DNA from: an uncultured Lachnospiraceae bacterium
Lineage (GTDB): Bacteria > Bacillota_A > Clostridia > Lachnospirales > Lachnospiraceae
NCBI GenBank assembly: GCA_910588595.1
Contig: CAJUQU010000017.1
Span: 1 to 28,291 of the forward strand
DNA length: 28,291 nt
Direction of reading: 5' to 3'
Part shown: in pieces, positions 1 to 7,567 of the stretch
Layout: the number at the start of each line of letters is the position of its first letter
How positions within the stretch are numbered: position 1 is the stretch's first letter
Program-made: the position numbers and the translations under genes
The notes under the pieces: model-generated
Told to the model about the DNA's origin: nothing
What the model saw: only the letters and a program-made list of their open reading frames with translations
The model's database searches: none

Positions 1-58
1 AAGCTACGGGTGCCAGCACGATCATACAAGCAAGTCCCATAGCCAACATTTTTCTCAT
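1..58 (-). CDS. Secreted or membrane protein, N-terminal fragment only
   Basis: Only the first 19 codons lie in the window; the gene continues past the left edge. An ATG at 58-56 follows AGGAGG (67-72) at good spacing. The visible peptide is a basic start (MRK) followed by an unbroken hydrophobic stretch ending LAPVA, which looks like the beginning of a signal peptide or a first membrane segment. Nothing can be said about the mature protein. It lies downstream of, and in the same direction as, the DUF3737 gene. Confidence 0.7.
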   Translation of the reverse strand, partial: MRKMLAMGLACMIVLAPVA

Positions 59-101
59 ATAAATTTCCTCCTAAAAATTCAAAAAACCACTTCTTTCCTT
101 A

Positions 102-130
102 ACCATAACACACTTCACCGGCTTTTTCAA
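102..130 (-). promoter_or_regulatory. Possible sigma-A promoter for the left-edge gene
   Basis: On the minus strand TTGAAA (125-130) is followed after 17 bases by TATGGT (102-107). The -35 box overlaps the stop codon of the DUF3737 gene. The -10 box matches only four of six consensus positions, so this is a weak call. Confidence 0.3.
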
Positions 131-990
131 CCATTATTTGCAGTTTTCTCACGATCCGCCGACTCCCTGACCTCCCCTTTTGCATTTGCGTCGTCCATGA
201 TGATCTCACCAACCGATGGAACAACGATCGTGCCGGAAAGCGGATTCTTAATGCTGCACACTGGCGTTGTGATCTGCGCATCTACCTCGGATCTCTCAAA
301 ACAGAGGTCAGTGTCAACCATCTCACAGTTGACAAGCTTTAGTTTTTTGCAGTAGCACAGCGGCTGTGTGCCGATGATCTTACAGCGCTCAAATGTCAGC
401 CCGTCCGCATACCACGCCAGGTACTCTCCCTTGACGACGCTGTCCCTCACCACGACGTTCTCACCGTGCCAGAAAGCGTCCTTTGTGTCAAAGTTGCAGT
501 GCTCAAACACCGCGTTTTTTATGTACTGAAATGAATACTTCCCCTTGAACGTCACATTTTTAAAGTATATATTCTGAGAACGCATCATGAAATATTCGCT
601 CTCCGCCGCAGAATCCTCCATCCTGATCTGATCGACAGACCACCCAAACTCCGGTGATATGATGTCACAGCCGCGGATCACCACATCACTGCACTCCCTG
701 AGTGCCTTGATACCATGCATTTTGGTTCCCGTTATCTCTATCTGGTCCGAATACCACAGCGCAGCACGGCACAGCGGTGTCATCTCGGAATCGTGAATGC
801 CCAGACCGTGCACATGCCAGAACGGATAGCGCAGATTGAAAAAACACTTCTCCGCCTGTATGTCCGACGCTTCCTTGACCGCACTCTCCCCGTCTGTCGG
901 CCCGTCAAAAGAACACTCTCTTATGACCACACCTTTGCTTCCATACAATGCCCTCTCTTCATCAAATGTCTGTTTCTCGATTAACTTCAT
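127..990 (-). CDS. DUF3737 family protein, beta-helix-like
   Basis: The product is 287 residues from the chosen start. It opens KLIEKQTFDEERALYG and then runs as many short strand-turn segments of about 20 residues, each with a buried aromatic or Cys (for example FEHCNF, FERCKI, LVNCEM). This is the pattern of a right-handed parallel beta-helix and fits the DUF3737 family, whose biochemical role is not established. No signal peptide is seen, so it is probably cytoplasmic. The open frame extends upstream to 1089, but that part overlaps a good promoter (1061-1089). The ATG at 990 is preceded by GGAG nine bases upstream and begins where family members normally begin. The last 20 residues are hydrophilic. 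Own promoter suggests it is transcribed separately from the transport genes behind it. Confidence 0.8.
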   Translation of the reverse strand: MKLIEKQTFDEERALYGSKGVVIRECSFDGPTDGESAVKEASDIQAEKCFFNLRYPFWHVHGLGIHDSEMTPLCRAALWYSDQIEITGTKMHGIKALRECSDVVIRGCDIISPEFGWSVDQIRMEDSAAESEYFMMRSQNIYFKNVTFKGKYSFQYIKNAVFEHCNFDTKDAFWHGENVVVRDSVVKGEYLAWYADGLTFERCKIIGTQPLCYCKKLKLVNCEMVDTDLCFERSEVDAQITTPVCSIKNPLSGTIVVPSVGEIIMDDANAKGEVRESADREKTANNG

Positions 991-1060
991 TTGCCTCATC
1001 TCCATATACGAAATATTCCGCAGCAGTCCTGTCCCCAAACATCTGCGATATCCATACATT

Positions 1061-1089
1061 AGTATATTATCTTTGTCAGAAAATGGCAA
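1061..1089 (-). promoter_or_regulatory. Sigma-A type promoter for the DUF3737 gene
   Basis: On the minus strand TTGCCA (1084-1089) is followed after exactly 17 bases by TATACT (1061-1066). Both boxes match five of six consensus positions. Transcription would start near 1054, giving a leader of roughly 65 bases before the ATG at 990. Confidence 0.6.
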
Positions 1090-1125
1090 ATAAAATAATT
1101 ATAATCTTTTTGAGCTGCCTGATCC

Positions 1126-3219
1126 CTACTTCTCCTGCGGACGCACGCTCTCGCCCTGTTTCAACTCTTTTGTTGCGTAGAGGATCACTTTGGCATCCTC
1201 GCTGATCGTCCCGGATTCGAGCGCCGCAAACCTGTCATTTTTGTCCTTGATCTGCACCTTGATCTTCTCGGCATAATACTCACTTCCGAGGATTCCTTCC
1301 TTTTCGTTCAGTGTGTAGACAAAATATCCACCCTGCTCCTCAAAAACAGCATCGACCGGCAGTGTCAGGCTGTGGTATTCTCCCTGCACGGACTTTTGTA
1401 TGGTACCGCTCAATCCGGGTTTGCCCACACCCTCCGGGAGCATACAGAGCAGATCATAGCCGCCCTGCGCATTTTCCATAAAATAGTCAACCGTGGCTTC
1501 TATCTCCGACTGCCCGTTCAGTTTCAGGCTTACTGTGTCATTCAGGTGCACATGTTTTCCCTGTTCTTTTGTGATGCTGAACTTGAACTGGCACGGACGC
1601 TGCATATCTGTCATCAGGATCGCCGCCGTGTCCGACGTCCTGCCGCCGACCTCCACCTGGATCCTCGAAACAATTCCGTCGTTTTCAGCCCTGATCGCTC
1701 CCTTTTGCTTTTTTAATGAATAAAGGCTTGCAAGCTGATCCTGGATCTGCTTTATGTCGAGCTCATAGATCGCCGCTGTGGAATCCGCCCTCGTCGTCAC
1801 CTGCGCATTTGCAATGTCACGCATCTTCTGCCGCAGCGTCACCTCGCGGCTGTAGCTCACATCATTGTAATATTCTTTCGCTTTCTGTACATTTGCCTCA
1901 AGTGCCAGGCGTGTGTTCTGCCATTCGTCAAATTTTAGTTCCTCCGCCGAAAAGTCGGGCTGTTCCACCACACCTCTGCCATGTTTTGTCAGCGCATCCT
2001 GCAGCGCGAGCAGCTCTGTGTTCGCTTTTTTTATCCGCTCCTGCAGTTCCTTTTGCGCTGCTATTTCCTCGTCTGTCAGATCCGCTGTGCTGTCATCCCC
2101 TTTTCCTGAATTGTCCGCGTCGTCCGCCGGAATGTCGTCTGTCCCCGCACTGTTATCTGTATCGCTGCTGCCACTGCTGTCATTGCCATCATCACTATCA
2201 ACGTCGTCACTGCCATCGTTATCAACATTATCATTGTCAGCATCATCAGCATCGCCGTCTGTAACCTTATCTGCATCACTGGTATCTGCCTCCTTATCTG
2301 CATTTCCGTGATCACCAACGCTATTGTCATCGTGATCGCCACTGGTATCACCAGTGGCGCTGTCTGCTGTCCCACTGTCTGCGTCCTTATCTGCATTTCC
2401 GTGATCACCACTGGTATCACCAGTGGCGCTCTCTGTTGTGCCATCCGCCTCTGTACCGCTGTTGTCCGCGCCGGCATCCGTTCCCGCACCGGCGCTGTCC
2501 CCTGCCGCGCCCGAGAGCACTCTGTTCTGCCCCAGCCAAGCCAGCTGTTCCTCCAGATCCCGGATCTCGCGCTCCTTTGCCGTGACCTGGTCCGTGATGC
2601 TGTAGCCTCTGTTCACCCAGTCGTGGTAATCGTCCCACGCCTCCTGACGGGAGTTGTCGGACGTGTACGGCACAGGATCTGCCAGATGCTTTCCGAGCTC
2701 CGCCTCCGCCTGATCGAGCGCCTCCTTCGCGCGCTCCTTTGCGGTCAGCGTCTCCTTGTCCGCCGTCTCGTAGTCCTCCTGCGCCCAGAGGAGCTCCACT
2801 TCCTTCTTCTGCGCGTCGATCACTTCATTGACCTGGATATCCGATAGATTGCACTGCAGCTTTGACAGCTCCGTCTCCTTGACGCTGATGATATCCGCTA
2901 TATCCTTCAGGTCGATCGTAAACAGCACATCGCCCGCTTTGACCGCGTCCCCCTGCATGACATAGAGCCTGTCAACCCGGAGCCCGGACTGTGTATTGAC
3001 TGCGATCTCCCCGCCTGTCGTCACGATGCCGTCCGCCTCCACCACATGCTCCACATACTTTTTCGAGGGAGTGTCTGTCTTGACAACCGCAAGCCCTGAT
3101 ACATAGATGCTTTTTGAAATAATCGTACACAGCCACACACATGCCAGAAAGACCAGAAATATCTTGATCCACTTCTCCATCCGCCTGCGGCTCATCAGTT
3201 TCTCCTCATCTATTTCCAT
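1126..3219 (-). CDS. HlyD-like membrane fusion/adaptor protein with acidic low-complexity insert
   Basis: A 697-residue protein. The ATG at 3219 is preceded by GGAGGG (3228-3233) eight bases upstream; a TTG one codon earlier is less likely. Order of parts: a short basic cytoplasmic tail; one membrane segment (about residues 18-40); a first biotinyl-lipoyl half (about 65-105, with LYVMQGDAVKAGDVLF); a helical coiled-coil arm (about 110-235); an insert of about 145 residues made almost only of Asp, Ser, Gly, Ala, Thr and Asn (about 237-381); a second coiled coil (382-500); the second lipoyl half (about 508-535, AENDGIVSRIQVEVGG); and beta-barrel/membrane-proximal domains to the end. This is the HlyD/AcrA adaptor architecture found with ABC exporters. 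No MacB-like permease or ATPase is adjacent; its neighbours are CUT1 importer permeases ending 29 bases upstream. Which transporter it serves is unknown. Confidence 0.8.
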   Translation of the reverse strand: MEIDEEKLMSRRRMEKWIKIFLVFLACVWLCTIISKSIYVSGLAVVKTDTPSKKYVEHVVEADGIVTTGGEIAVNTQSGLRVDRLYVMQGDAVKAGDVLFTIDLKDIADIISVKETELSKLQCNLSDIQVNEVIDAQKKEVELLWAQEDYETADKETLTAKERAKEALDQAEAELGKHLADPVPYTSDNSRQEAWDDYHDWVNRGYSITDQVTAKEREIRDLEEQLAWLGQNRVLSGAAGDSAGAGTDAGADNSGTEADGTTESATGDTSGDHGNADKDADSGTADSATGDTSGDHDDNSVGDHGNADKEADTSDADKVTDGDADDADNDNVDNDGSDDVDSDDGNDSSGSSDTDNSAGTDDIPADDADNSGKGDDSTADLTDEEIAAQKELQERIKKANTELLALQDALTKHGRGVVEQPDFSAEELKFDEWQNTRLALEANVQKAKEYYNDVSYSREVTLRQKMRDIANAQVTTRADSTAAIYELDIKQIQDQLASLYSLKKQKGAIRAENDGIVSRIQVEVGGRTSDTAAILMTDMQRPCQFKFSITKEQGKHVHLNDTVSLKLNGQSEIEATVDYFMENAQGGYDLLCMLPEGVGKPGLSGTIQKSVQGEYHSLTLPVDAVFEEQGGYFVYTLNEKEGILGSEYYAEKIKVQIKDKNDRFAALESGTISEDAKVILYATKELKQGESVRPQEK
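2285..2430 (-). repeat. Imperfect direct repeat with nested palindromes inside the adaptor gene
   Basis: Inside the acidic insert a segment coding SATGDTSGDH and then GDHGNADK is present twice. Each copy contains a palindrome with arms CCACTGGT and ACCAGTGG around ATC (2339-2357, with arms extendable to 10 bases at 2337-2359, and 2408-2426). The surrounding insert (2077-2511) is simple-sequence-like at DNA level, with many GAT/GAC-type codons. Such repeats usually change in number by slippage or recombination. Confidence 0.7.
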
Positions 3220-3248
3220 CAAACAAACCCTCCATCAAACGATCCATA

Positions 3249-4115
3249 CTACCCCTTCAAGCCGGAATACACGATCCCCTGCTCCAGATAATCCTGCCCC
3301 ATGACAAACACAAACACCGCCGGTATCAGCATCACCACCGATGCCGCGAACGCAAATCCTGCCTGCATCCAGCTGATCTCCGGCAAATACAGGGACAGCG
3401 GCCACAAAGTCTTATCCTCGAGAAAGGCAAACGGCTGCTCGATCATATTCCAGTATTCCAGAAATCCGAGCACGAGCGCCGAGAGGATGCCTCCTTTGCC
3501 AAGACCGATCCCCAGCATCCAAAAGATGTGCAGCTCCCCTGCCCCGTCAATCCTTGCCGCCTCGATCAGTGCCTTCGGCAGCGACCGGAACCCGCCATAG
3601 ATGACAAAGATCGGAAACGTGCTGAACACTGCCGGGAGAATGACTGCCCAGTGCGTATCCAGCAGTGACAGGCTGTCCAGTGTCAGATAGCTTGACAGCA
3701 TCGTCACCTGAAACGGCAGGAGCATCAGGACGACGTAAATGGTAAAGATCACATTTTTCCCTCTGACCTGATAGGTCGCAAACGCCCACGCCGCAGGCAC
3801 CCCCACAGCCATCTGTCCCAGCAGGATCAACGACACCAGCTTTGCCGAATTCCAGAACAGCACAAAGAACTCCGGCGCGTAGAAGAGCAGGTGAATGTAG
3901 TGCTCCACTGTGGGATACTGGGGGATCAGTTTCCACGACACGAACCCTGTGCCGTGCATGAACACCGGCTCGAGGCATTCGTACAAGTCCCCCTGCCCCA
4001 TGACAGAACCTGTCACCACGAGCAGTACGGGCGCGCAGATCACGATGCCTGCCGCTATGAATATCAATTTTGCCACTGCCTCCGCCGCCGTGCGCAGAAA
4101 CTTTCTCATCTTCAC
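3249..4115 (-). CDS. Carbohydrate ABC transporter permease, MalG/CUT1 type
   Basis: A 288-residue integral membrane protein with about six hydrophobic segments and the inner-membrane EAA loop EAARIDGAGE (residues 185-194), the surface that docks on the ATPase. It resembles the MalG-side permeases of CUT1 sugar importers. The start is a GTG at 4115 with GAGG eight bases upstream; an in-frame ATG two codons later (4109) is the alternative. It follows the MalF-type permease after a 123-base gap containing short tandem repeats and precedes the adaptor gene by 29 bases. No ATPase is encoded here; many Firmicutes CUT1 importers use a shared MsmK-like ATPase encoded elsewhere, so that is the likely arrangement. 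The substrate cannot be read from the sequence. Confidence 0.9.
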   Translation of the reverse strand: MKMRKFLRTAAEAVAKLIFIAAGIVICAPVLLVVTGSVMGQGDLYECLEPVFMHGTGFVSWKLIPQYPTVEHYIHLLFYAPEFFVLFWNSAKLVSLILLGQMAVGVPAAWAFATYQVRGKNVIFTIYVVLMLLPFQVTMLSSYLTLDSLSLLDTHWAVILPAVFSTFPIFVIYGGFRSLPKALIEAARIDGAGELHIFWMLGIGLGKGGILSALVLGFLEYWNMIEQPFAFLEDKTLWPLSLYLPEISWMQAGFAFAASVVMLIPAVFVFVMGQDYLEQGIVYSGLKG

Positions 4116-4150
4116 TTCGCAATCCTCACTTCACAATCCTCACTTATCCT
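4113..4150. repeat. 14-base tandem repeat at the start of the MalG-type gene
   Basis: CACTTCGCAATCCT (4113-4126) is followed directly by CACTTCACAATCCT (4127-4140) and by a partial third copy (4141-4150). On the coding strand each unit carries an AGGATTG...GTG arrangement, so the ribosome-site region with its GTG start is effectively duplicated. Only the inner copy opens the gene's frame directly. Confidence 0.6.
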
Positions 4151-4238
4151 CATTTCAAGTCTCTCATTTCAGGAATCAGGGACTGTCCGGAAAATACCTG
4201 TGACGTGTGATCGTCATGAGTGGTCCGCTGACAGTTCC

Positions 4239-5009
4239 TCAGCGCTGGCTGTAATACTGGAACAGTATAATGAACACAAACAGCACCCCTGCCACCAGCA
4301 CACTCGCCGCCGCCATCTTGTCGAACTCAAGATTGACATACCAGTTGTTGAATGTGTGCTGCAGGAGATAGATATCCTTTCCCGGATATGAGCCGCCGAC
4401 AAGATACGCCTCCCTGTATATCTTCATGGAATTTAAAAACGATAAGATCACGATCGTGTAGACGCTGCCCCTCAGACAGGGAAGTTTCACAAAGACCAGG
4501 CACTGAAACCTGTTTGTGCCGTCCACCCTCGCCGCCTCGATCAACTCGTTCGGGATCGCCGCGATCCCGGAAAGCCACAGCACGATCGTGTACCCCGTGT
4601 TCTTCCACAGATAGCTGACGACAAGGCTGTCAAAATCCTGCCTGTAAAAAAACATTCTCCACACGATGACGACGGTGGCTGTCGGCATCGCCATCGGGAA
4701 CAGATAGAGGCTCTTGATGACACCGATGTCCCGTATCCCGCTGAGTGCGAGCGCTGCTGCCAGACTGATCACAACCAGAAGCGGTATCGCCACGCCCACA
4801 AAGTGGAGCGTGTTCCCCACAGCCAGGCGAAACGCCTGGTTGTGGATCACCGTCTCATAATTGTTCAGCCCCGCATACTCCCCTGACATGACCGTCATAA
4901 AGGAGCGCCGCACCACATCCGCAAACGGGATCAGCACAAAGACCGACACCCCCGCAAGGCTCATGCCGATAAAGCCTGCAAAATAACCAAATTCCCGCAT
5001 TTTTTTCAT
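4239..5009 (-). CDS. Carbohydrate ABC transporter permease, MalF/CUT1 type
   Basis: A 256-residue membrane protein with about six hydrophobic segments and the EAA loop EAARVDGTNR (residues 158-167). It is the MalF-side partner of the permease at 3249-4115 and somewhat shorter than the usual 290 or so residues, lacking a long N-terminal extension. The ATG at 5009 has GGAG seven bases upstream. It starts 69 bases after the end of the lipoprotein gene at 5079-7436, the normal order binding protein, MalF, MalG, so the three probably form one operon and one importer. Regulation would come from the promoter at 7516-7548. The gap to the next gene shows no clear terminator. Confidence 0.9.
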   Translation of the reverse strand: MKKMREFGYFAGFIGMSLAGVSVFVLIPFADVVRRSFMTVMSGEYAGLNNYETVIHNQAFRLAVGNTLHFVGVAIPLLVVISLAAALALSGIRDIGVIKSLYLFPMAMPTATVVIVWRMFFYRQDFDSLVVSYLWKNTGYTIVLWLSGIAAIPNELIEAARVDGTNRFQCLVFVKLPCLRGSVYTIVILSFLNSMKIYREAYLVGGSYPGKDIYLLQHTFNNWYVNLEFDKMAAASVLVAGVLFVFIILFQYYSQR

Positions 5010-5078
5010 TGTCCCGCTCCCCGTCTCCTGCAGCGCATCCCGAAATGTGCCTGAAACACGCTCCGGAATGCCTTGATG

Positions 5079-7436
5079 TCACTCGGACAGATAAATCCCC
5101 ACACTGTCCGCGATCGCCTTCACTGCCGCGTCGATATCCTGTTCCCCTTCCAGATACTTTGTCCCCTGCGCATAGACTGCCTCCTCGAGCACAAAATCAC
5201 TCAGATACGGCGTGTCGAGCGATGCGATCCACTGCTCCAGCTGGTCGATCCCCTCCTGGTCTACCGGATAGATATTATAGCCAAACGCCAGACCATCCTC
5301 ATCCGAAAATGTTACCGAAGACTGGGCACCGTTCTCCTGGAGTTTGCTCTCATCATACGCAAATTTAGCTGCCACCGCCTTTTTGTTGATGGGCAAGCCA
5401 TACTCCATCGTTCCCTGGACCGTCGTGCTGAGCATCAGGCGGAGGAACTGCTCTGCCGCATCGGGATTTTTCGTCGCGGCGTTGATCCCTGCGATCGACA
5501 GCGGCTGGTATACATTGCTGCTCTGTCCGTTCAACAGTCTGTATGCGGTATCTTCAAATCCATCCGTCCTCGGGACAGACAGCATGCTCTGATAGTTGTA
5601 AACCGTCAGGAGGTTCCCATAGTAGAACGGACACTCTTTCATCAGATACGGCCTTTCGGTCATCATCGAAAAGTACTTATCGTCCTCATAGCTTCTTCCG
5701 TTTTCTCCGGAAACCATATAATACTGCTGATAGATCTCGACCTGGTCCTCGGGTACACCCTTCATCTGCGCGTCGTACAGCCGCCTGGTCTGCTCCAGAA
5801 ACTCCTGGATCTTCTGCAGGTCAAGCTGCCCTTGCGCGTCCTTCCACGAAGGGGCACAGACCGTCGCCGTGCGCTTCATGATGCCTGATGCGGAACACAC
5901 TGTCAGCAGATTCTTGTCCGGGTACGCCTCCCTTGCTTTTTCCAGCATGTCTGCCAGCGACTTGTAATCGCTGATGCCGTCCACGTAGTCTTTTTTGCCT
6001 GCTACGGCTGGCAGCCCAAAAACGGTGGGCACTGCACAGATCCTGTCATCGCTTTTCAGGTTGTCGATCAGGTTCCTGTACAATCCTTCACTCTGATCCA
6101 CCTCGTCAACGATGTCTGTCAGATCCATCAGCACGCCCTTCTCCACATACGTATCGATATTCATACCGTCAAGCATGATGACGTCGGGACCGCTGCCGCC
6201 AAGCAGCTGTGTATTCAGCTTCTTGATCGCGTCCTCCCTCGTGATCCCGCCCTCGTCCATGCCGACCTGGTACTCAATATAAAAATCCGGATACTGTGTC
6301 TGGTAAGCTGCGATCGTCTGTCTCACCATATCGTCATCTGTCAGACTATATACCGTGATCTTGTCGTTCGGAACGGTGGGGATCGACGCGTCGTACGTAA
6401 ATTTGACGAACTTGTTGTCACTGTACACTGTCAGAAATTCATTCTGGTCATTCGCCATCATCGCCATGATGATAAGGGAAGGGGCACCCAGCGATGAGAG
6501 CCCGCCGTCGATCACCTGCTCCACCGCACTGCCGCCGATGACATGGCGGTACAAACCTTTTCCTCCCGCTATATAGATGGTATTGTTCTCCCCGAGAAAC
6601 GGATAACACATATACCCGGCTCCTGTCCACGCCATATCGCTGCAGTTCTCCTCGACAAAGCTGTCGAGTGTCTCGTCCTCGACAAAACTTTTCTCCTCCA
6701 GATCATACAGAAACACTTTTTCGGATGTCACGCACATCAGCGTATTTCCGTCGCACTGCATCCTCCAGATGCTGTCCGAAATCTCTGTCAGCTTCTCCGC
6801 CGTTCCCTCATTGATATCGATCCTGTAGATATACTTGCACCCGCTGGCATAGGCATACAGATTTCCCTGGCTGTCAAACACCGCATCTCTCAGGTGCGAG
6901 TCCGCATCCGGCAGCTCGACAGGAATCTGCCTTGTGGTATCGTCTGTGCCCAAAATATACAGATTGTAGTCGAAATCCGTGCTGTCCATGGGTGCTCCCT
7001 CCAACCGGTCCATACAGATCACGGCAAGTGTCCCATCCTTTGCGATGGCAGTCGCTATGGGATAATGCCCATCGACAAAGGCTGCGAACGCCTCACTCTC
7101 CACGGTCTCCCACGTGTCTCCCTTGTCTGCCGACACATATCTCCTGCCAGTCATGCTGTTTGCGATCATCAGTCTTCCGTCGCTCAGCGTCTGTGTGTCC
7201 ATCCGGTCATGGTACTCCCCCTCAAAAACCGTTTGTTCCACATAGCGCCCCATGCCGTTGTTGACGCCGCCGTCATCCTTCTGCCCGGTATCGGACAGGC
7301 TCTCCTCCGTGATGCTCGCCTGCGTCTCTGTCACGCTGTCCTGAGACTCTTTCGCTCCACACCCCGCAGCCGTGATGCTGACCATGGCTGCCATCAAAAA
7401 AGCTGCCAGTCTTGTAAACATCGATTTCTTTTTCAT
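5079..7436 (-). CDS. Lipoprotein: propeller-like domain fused to family 1 solute-binding protein (paralog 1)
   Basis: A 785-residue exported lipoprotein. The signal peptide ends in the lipobox ITAAGC, with Cys26 the lipid site. Residues about 65-355 are a repeated beta-rich region resembling a propeller; it holds a perfect Asp-box (S-x-D-x-G-x-T-W, residues 102-109) as in sialidase/BNR/photosystem-assembly propellers. Residues about 358-785 are a family 1 extracellular solute-binding domain (YSLTDDDMVRQTIAAYQT, then QLLGGSGPDVIMLDGMN). Plain CUT1 binding proteins are about 420-450 residues, so the N-terminal half is an addition. ATG 7436 follows GGAGG by six bases. It lies just upstream of the two permeases and downstream of a close paralog. 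A promoter with the TTAGAG direct repeat lies at 7516-7548. The ligand is unknown. Confidence 0.85.
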   Translation of the reverse strand: MKKKSMFTRLAAFLMAAMVSITAAGCGAKESQDSVTETQASITEESLSDTGQKDDGGVNNGMGRYVEQTVFEGEYHDRMDTQTLSDGRLMIANSMTGRRYVSADKGDTWETVESEAFAAFVDGHYPIATAIAKDGTLAVICMDRLEGAPMDSTDFDYNLYILGTDDTTRQIPVELPDADSHLRDAVFDSQGNLYAYASGCKYIYRIDINEGTAEKLTEISDSIWRMQCDGNTLMCVTSEKVFLYDLEEKSFVEDETLDSFVEENCSDMAWTGAGYMCYPFLGENNTIYIAGGKGLYRHVIGGSAVEQVIDGGLSSLGAPSLIIMAMMANDQNEFLTVYSDNKFVKFTYDASIPTVPNDKITVYSLTDDDMVRQTIAAYQTQYPDFYIEYQVGMDEGGITREDAIKKLNTQLLGGSGPDVIMLDGMNIDTYVEKGVLMDLTDIVDEVDQSEGLYRNLIDNLKSDDRICAVPTVFGLPAVAGKKDYVDGISDYKSLADMLEKAREAYPDKNLLTVCSASGIMKRTATVCAPSWKDAQGQLDLQKIQEFLEQTRRLYDAQMKGVPEDQVEIYQQYYMVSGENGRSYEDDKYFSMMTERPYLMKECPFYYGNLLTVYNYQSMLSVPRTDGFEDTAYRLLNGQSSNVYQPLSIAGINAATKNPDAAEQFLRLMLSTTVQGTMEYGLPINKKAVAAKFAYDESKLQENGAQSSVTFSDEDGLAFGYNIYPVDQEGIDQLEQWIASLDTPYLSDFVLEEAVYAQGTKYLEGEQDIDAAVKAIADSVGIYLSE

Positions 7437-7462
7437 GATATGCCTCCACTTATATTTTATCT

Positions 7463-7495
7463 TCCCGGAGCCTTATGCAGCAGGAGACTCCGGGA
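7463..7495 (-). other. Hairpin in the leader of lipoprotein gene 1
   Basis: TCCCGGAG (7463-7470) and CTCCGGGA (7488-7495) form a perfect 8-bp stem with a 17-base loop, between the predicted start of transcription (about 7508) and the GGAGG ribosome site. There is no T-run on the coding strand, so it is not an obvious terminator for the upstream paralog. It could stabilise the message or weakly separate the two genes. Confidence 0.45.
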
Positions 7496-7515
7496 GTTTA
7501 TACTTTTTCACCGAT

Positions 7516-7548
7516 ATTGTATCATGGTAATCTCTAAATATCCTCTAA
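7516..7548 (-). promoter_or_regulatory. TTAGAG direct-repeat promoter of lipoprotein gene 1
   Basis: Read on the minus strand: TTAGAGG (7542-7548), four bases, TTAGAGA (7531-7537), nine bases, then a -10 box TACAAT (7516-7521). The two TTAGAG units are 11 bases apart, one helical turn, and no consensus -35 is present. The same arrangement with the same spacings stands before the paralog gene and before the response regulator gene. It is best read as an activator-type site for an OmpR-family regulator, most simply the one encoded at 12444-13118. Confidence 0.75.
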
Positions 7549-7567
7549 GTGACCCCGCCCCCGCTTT

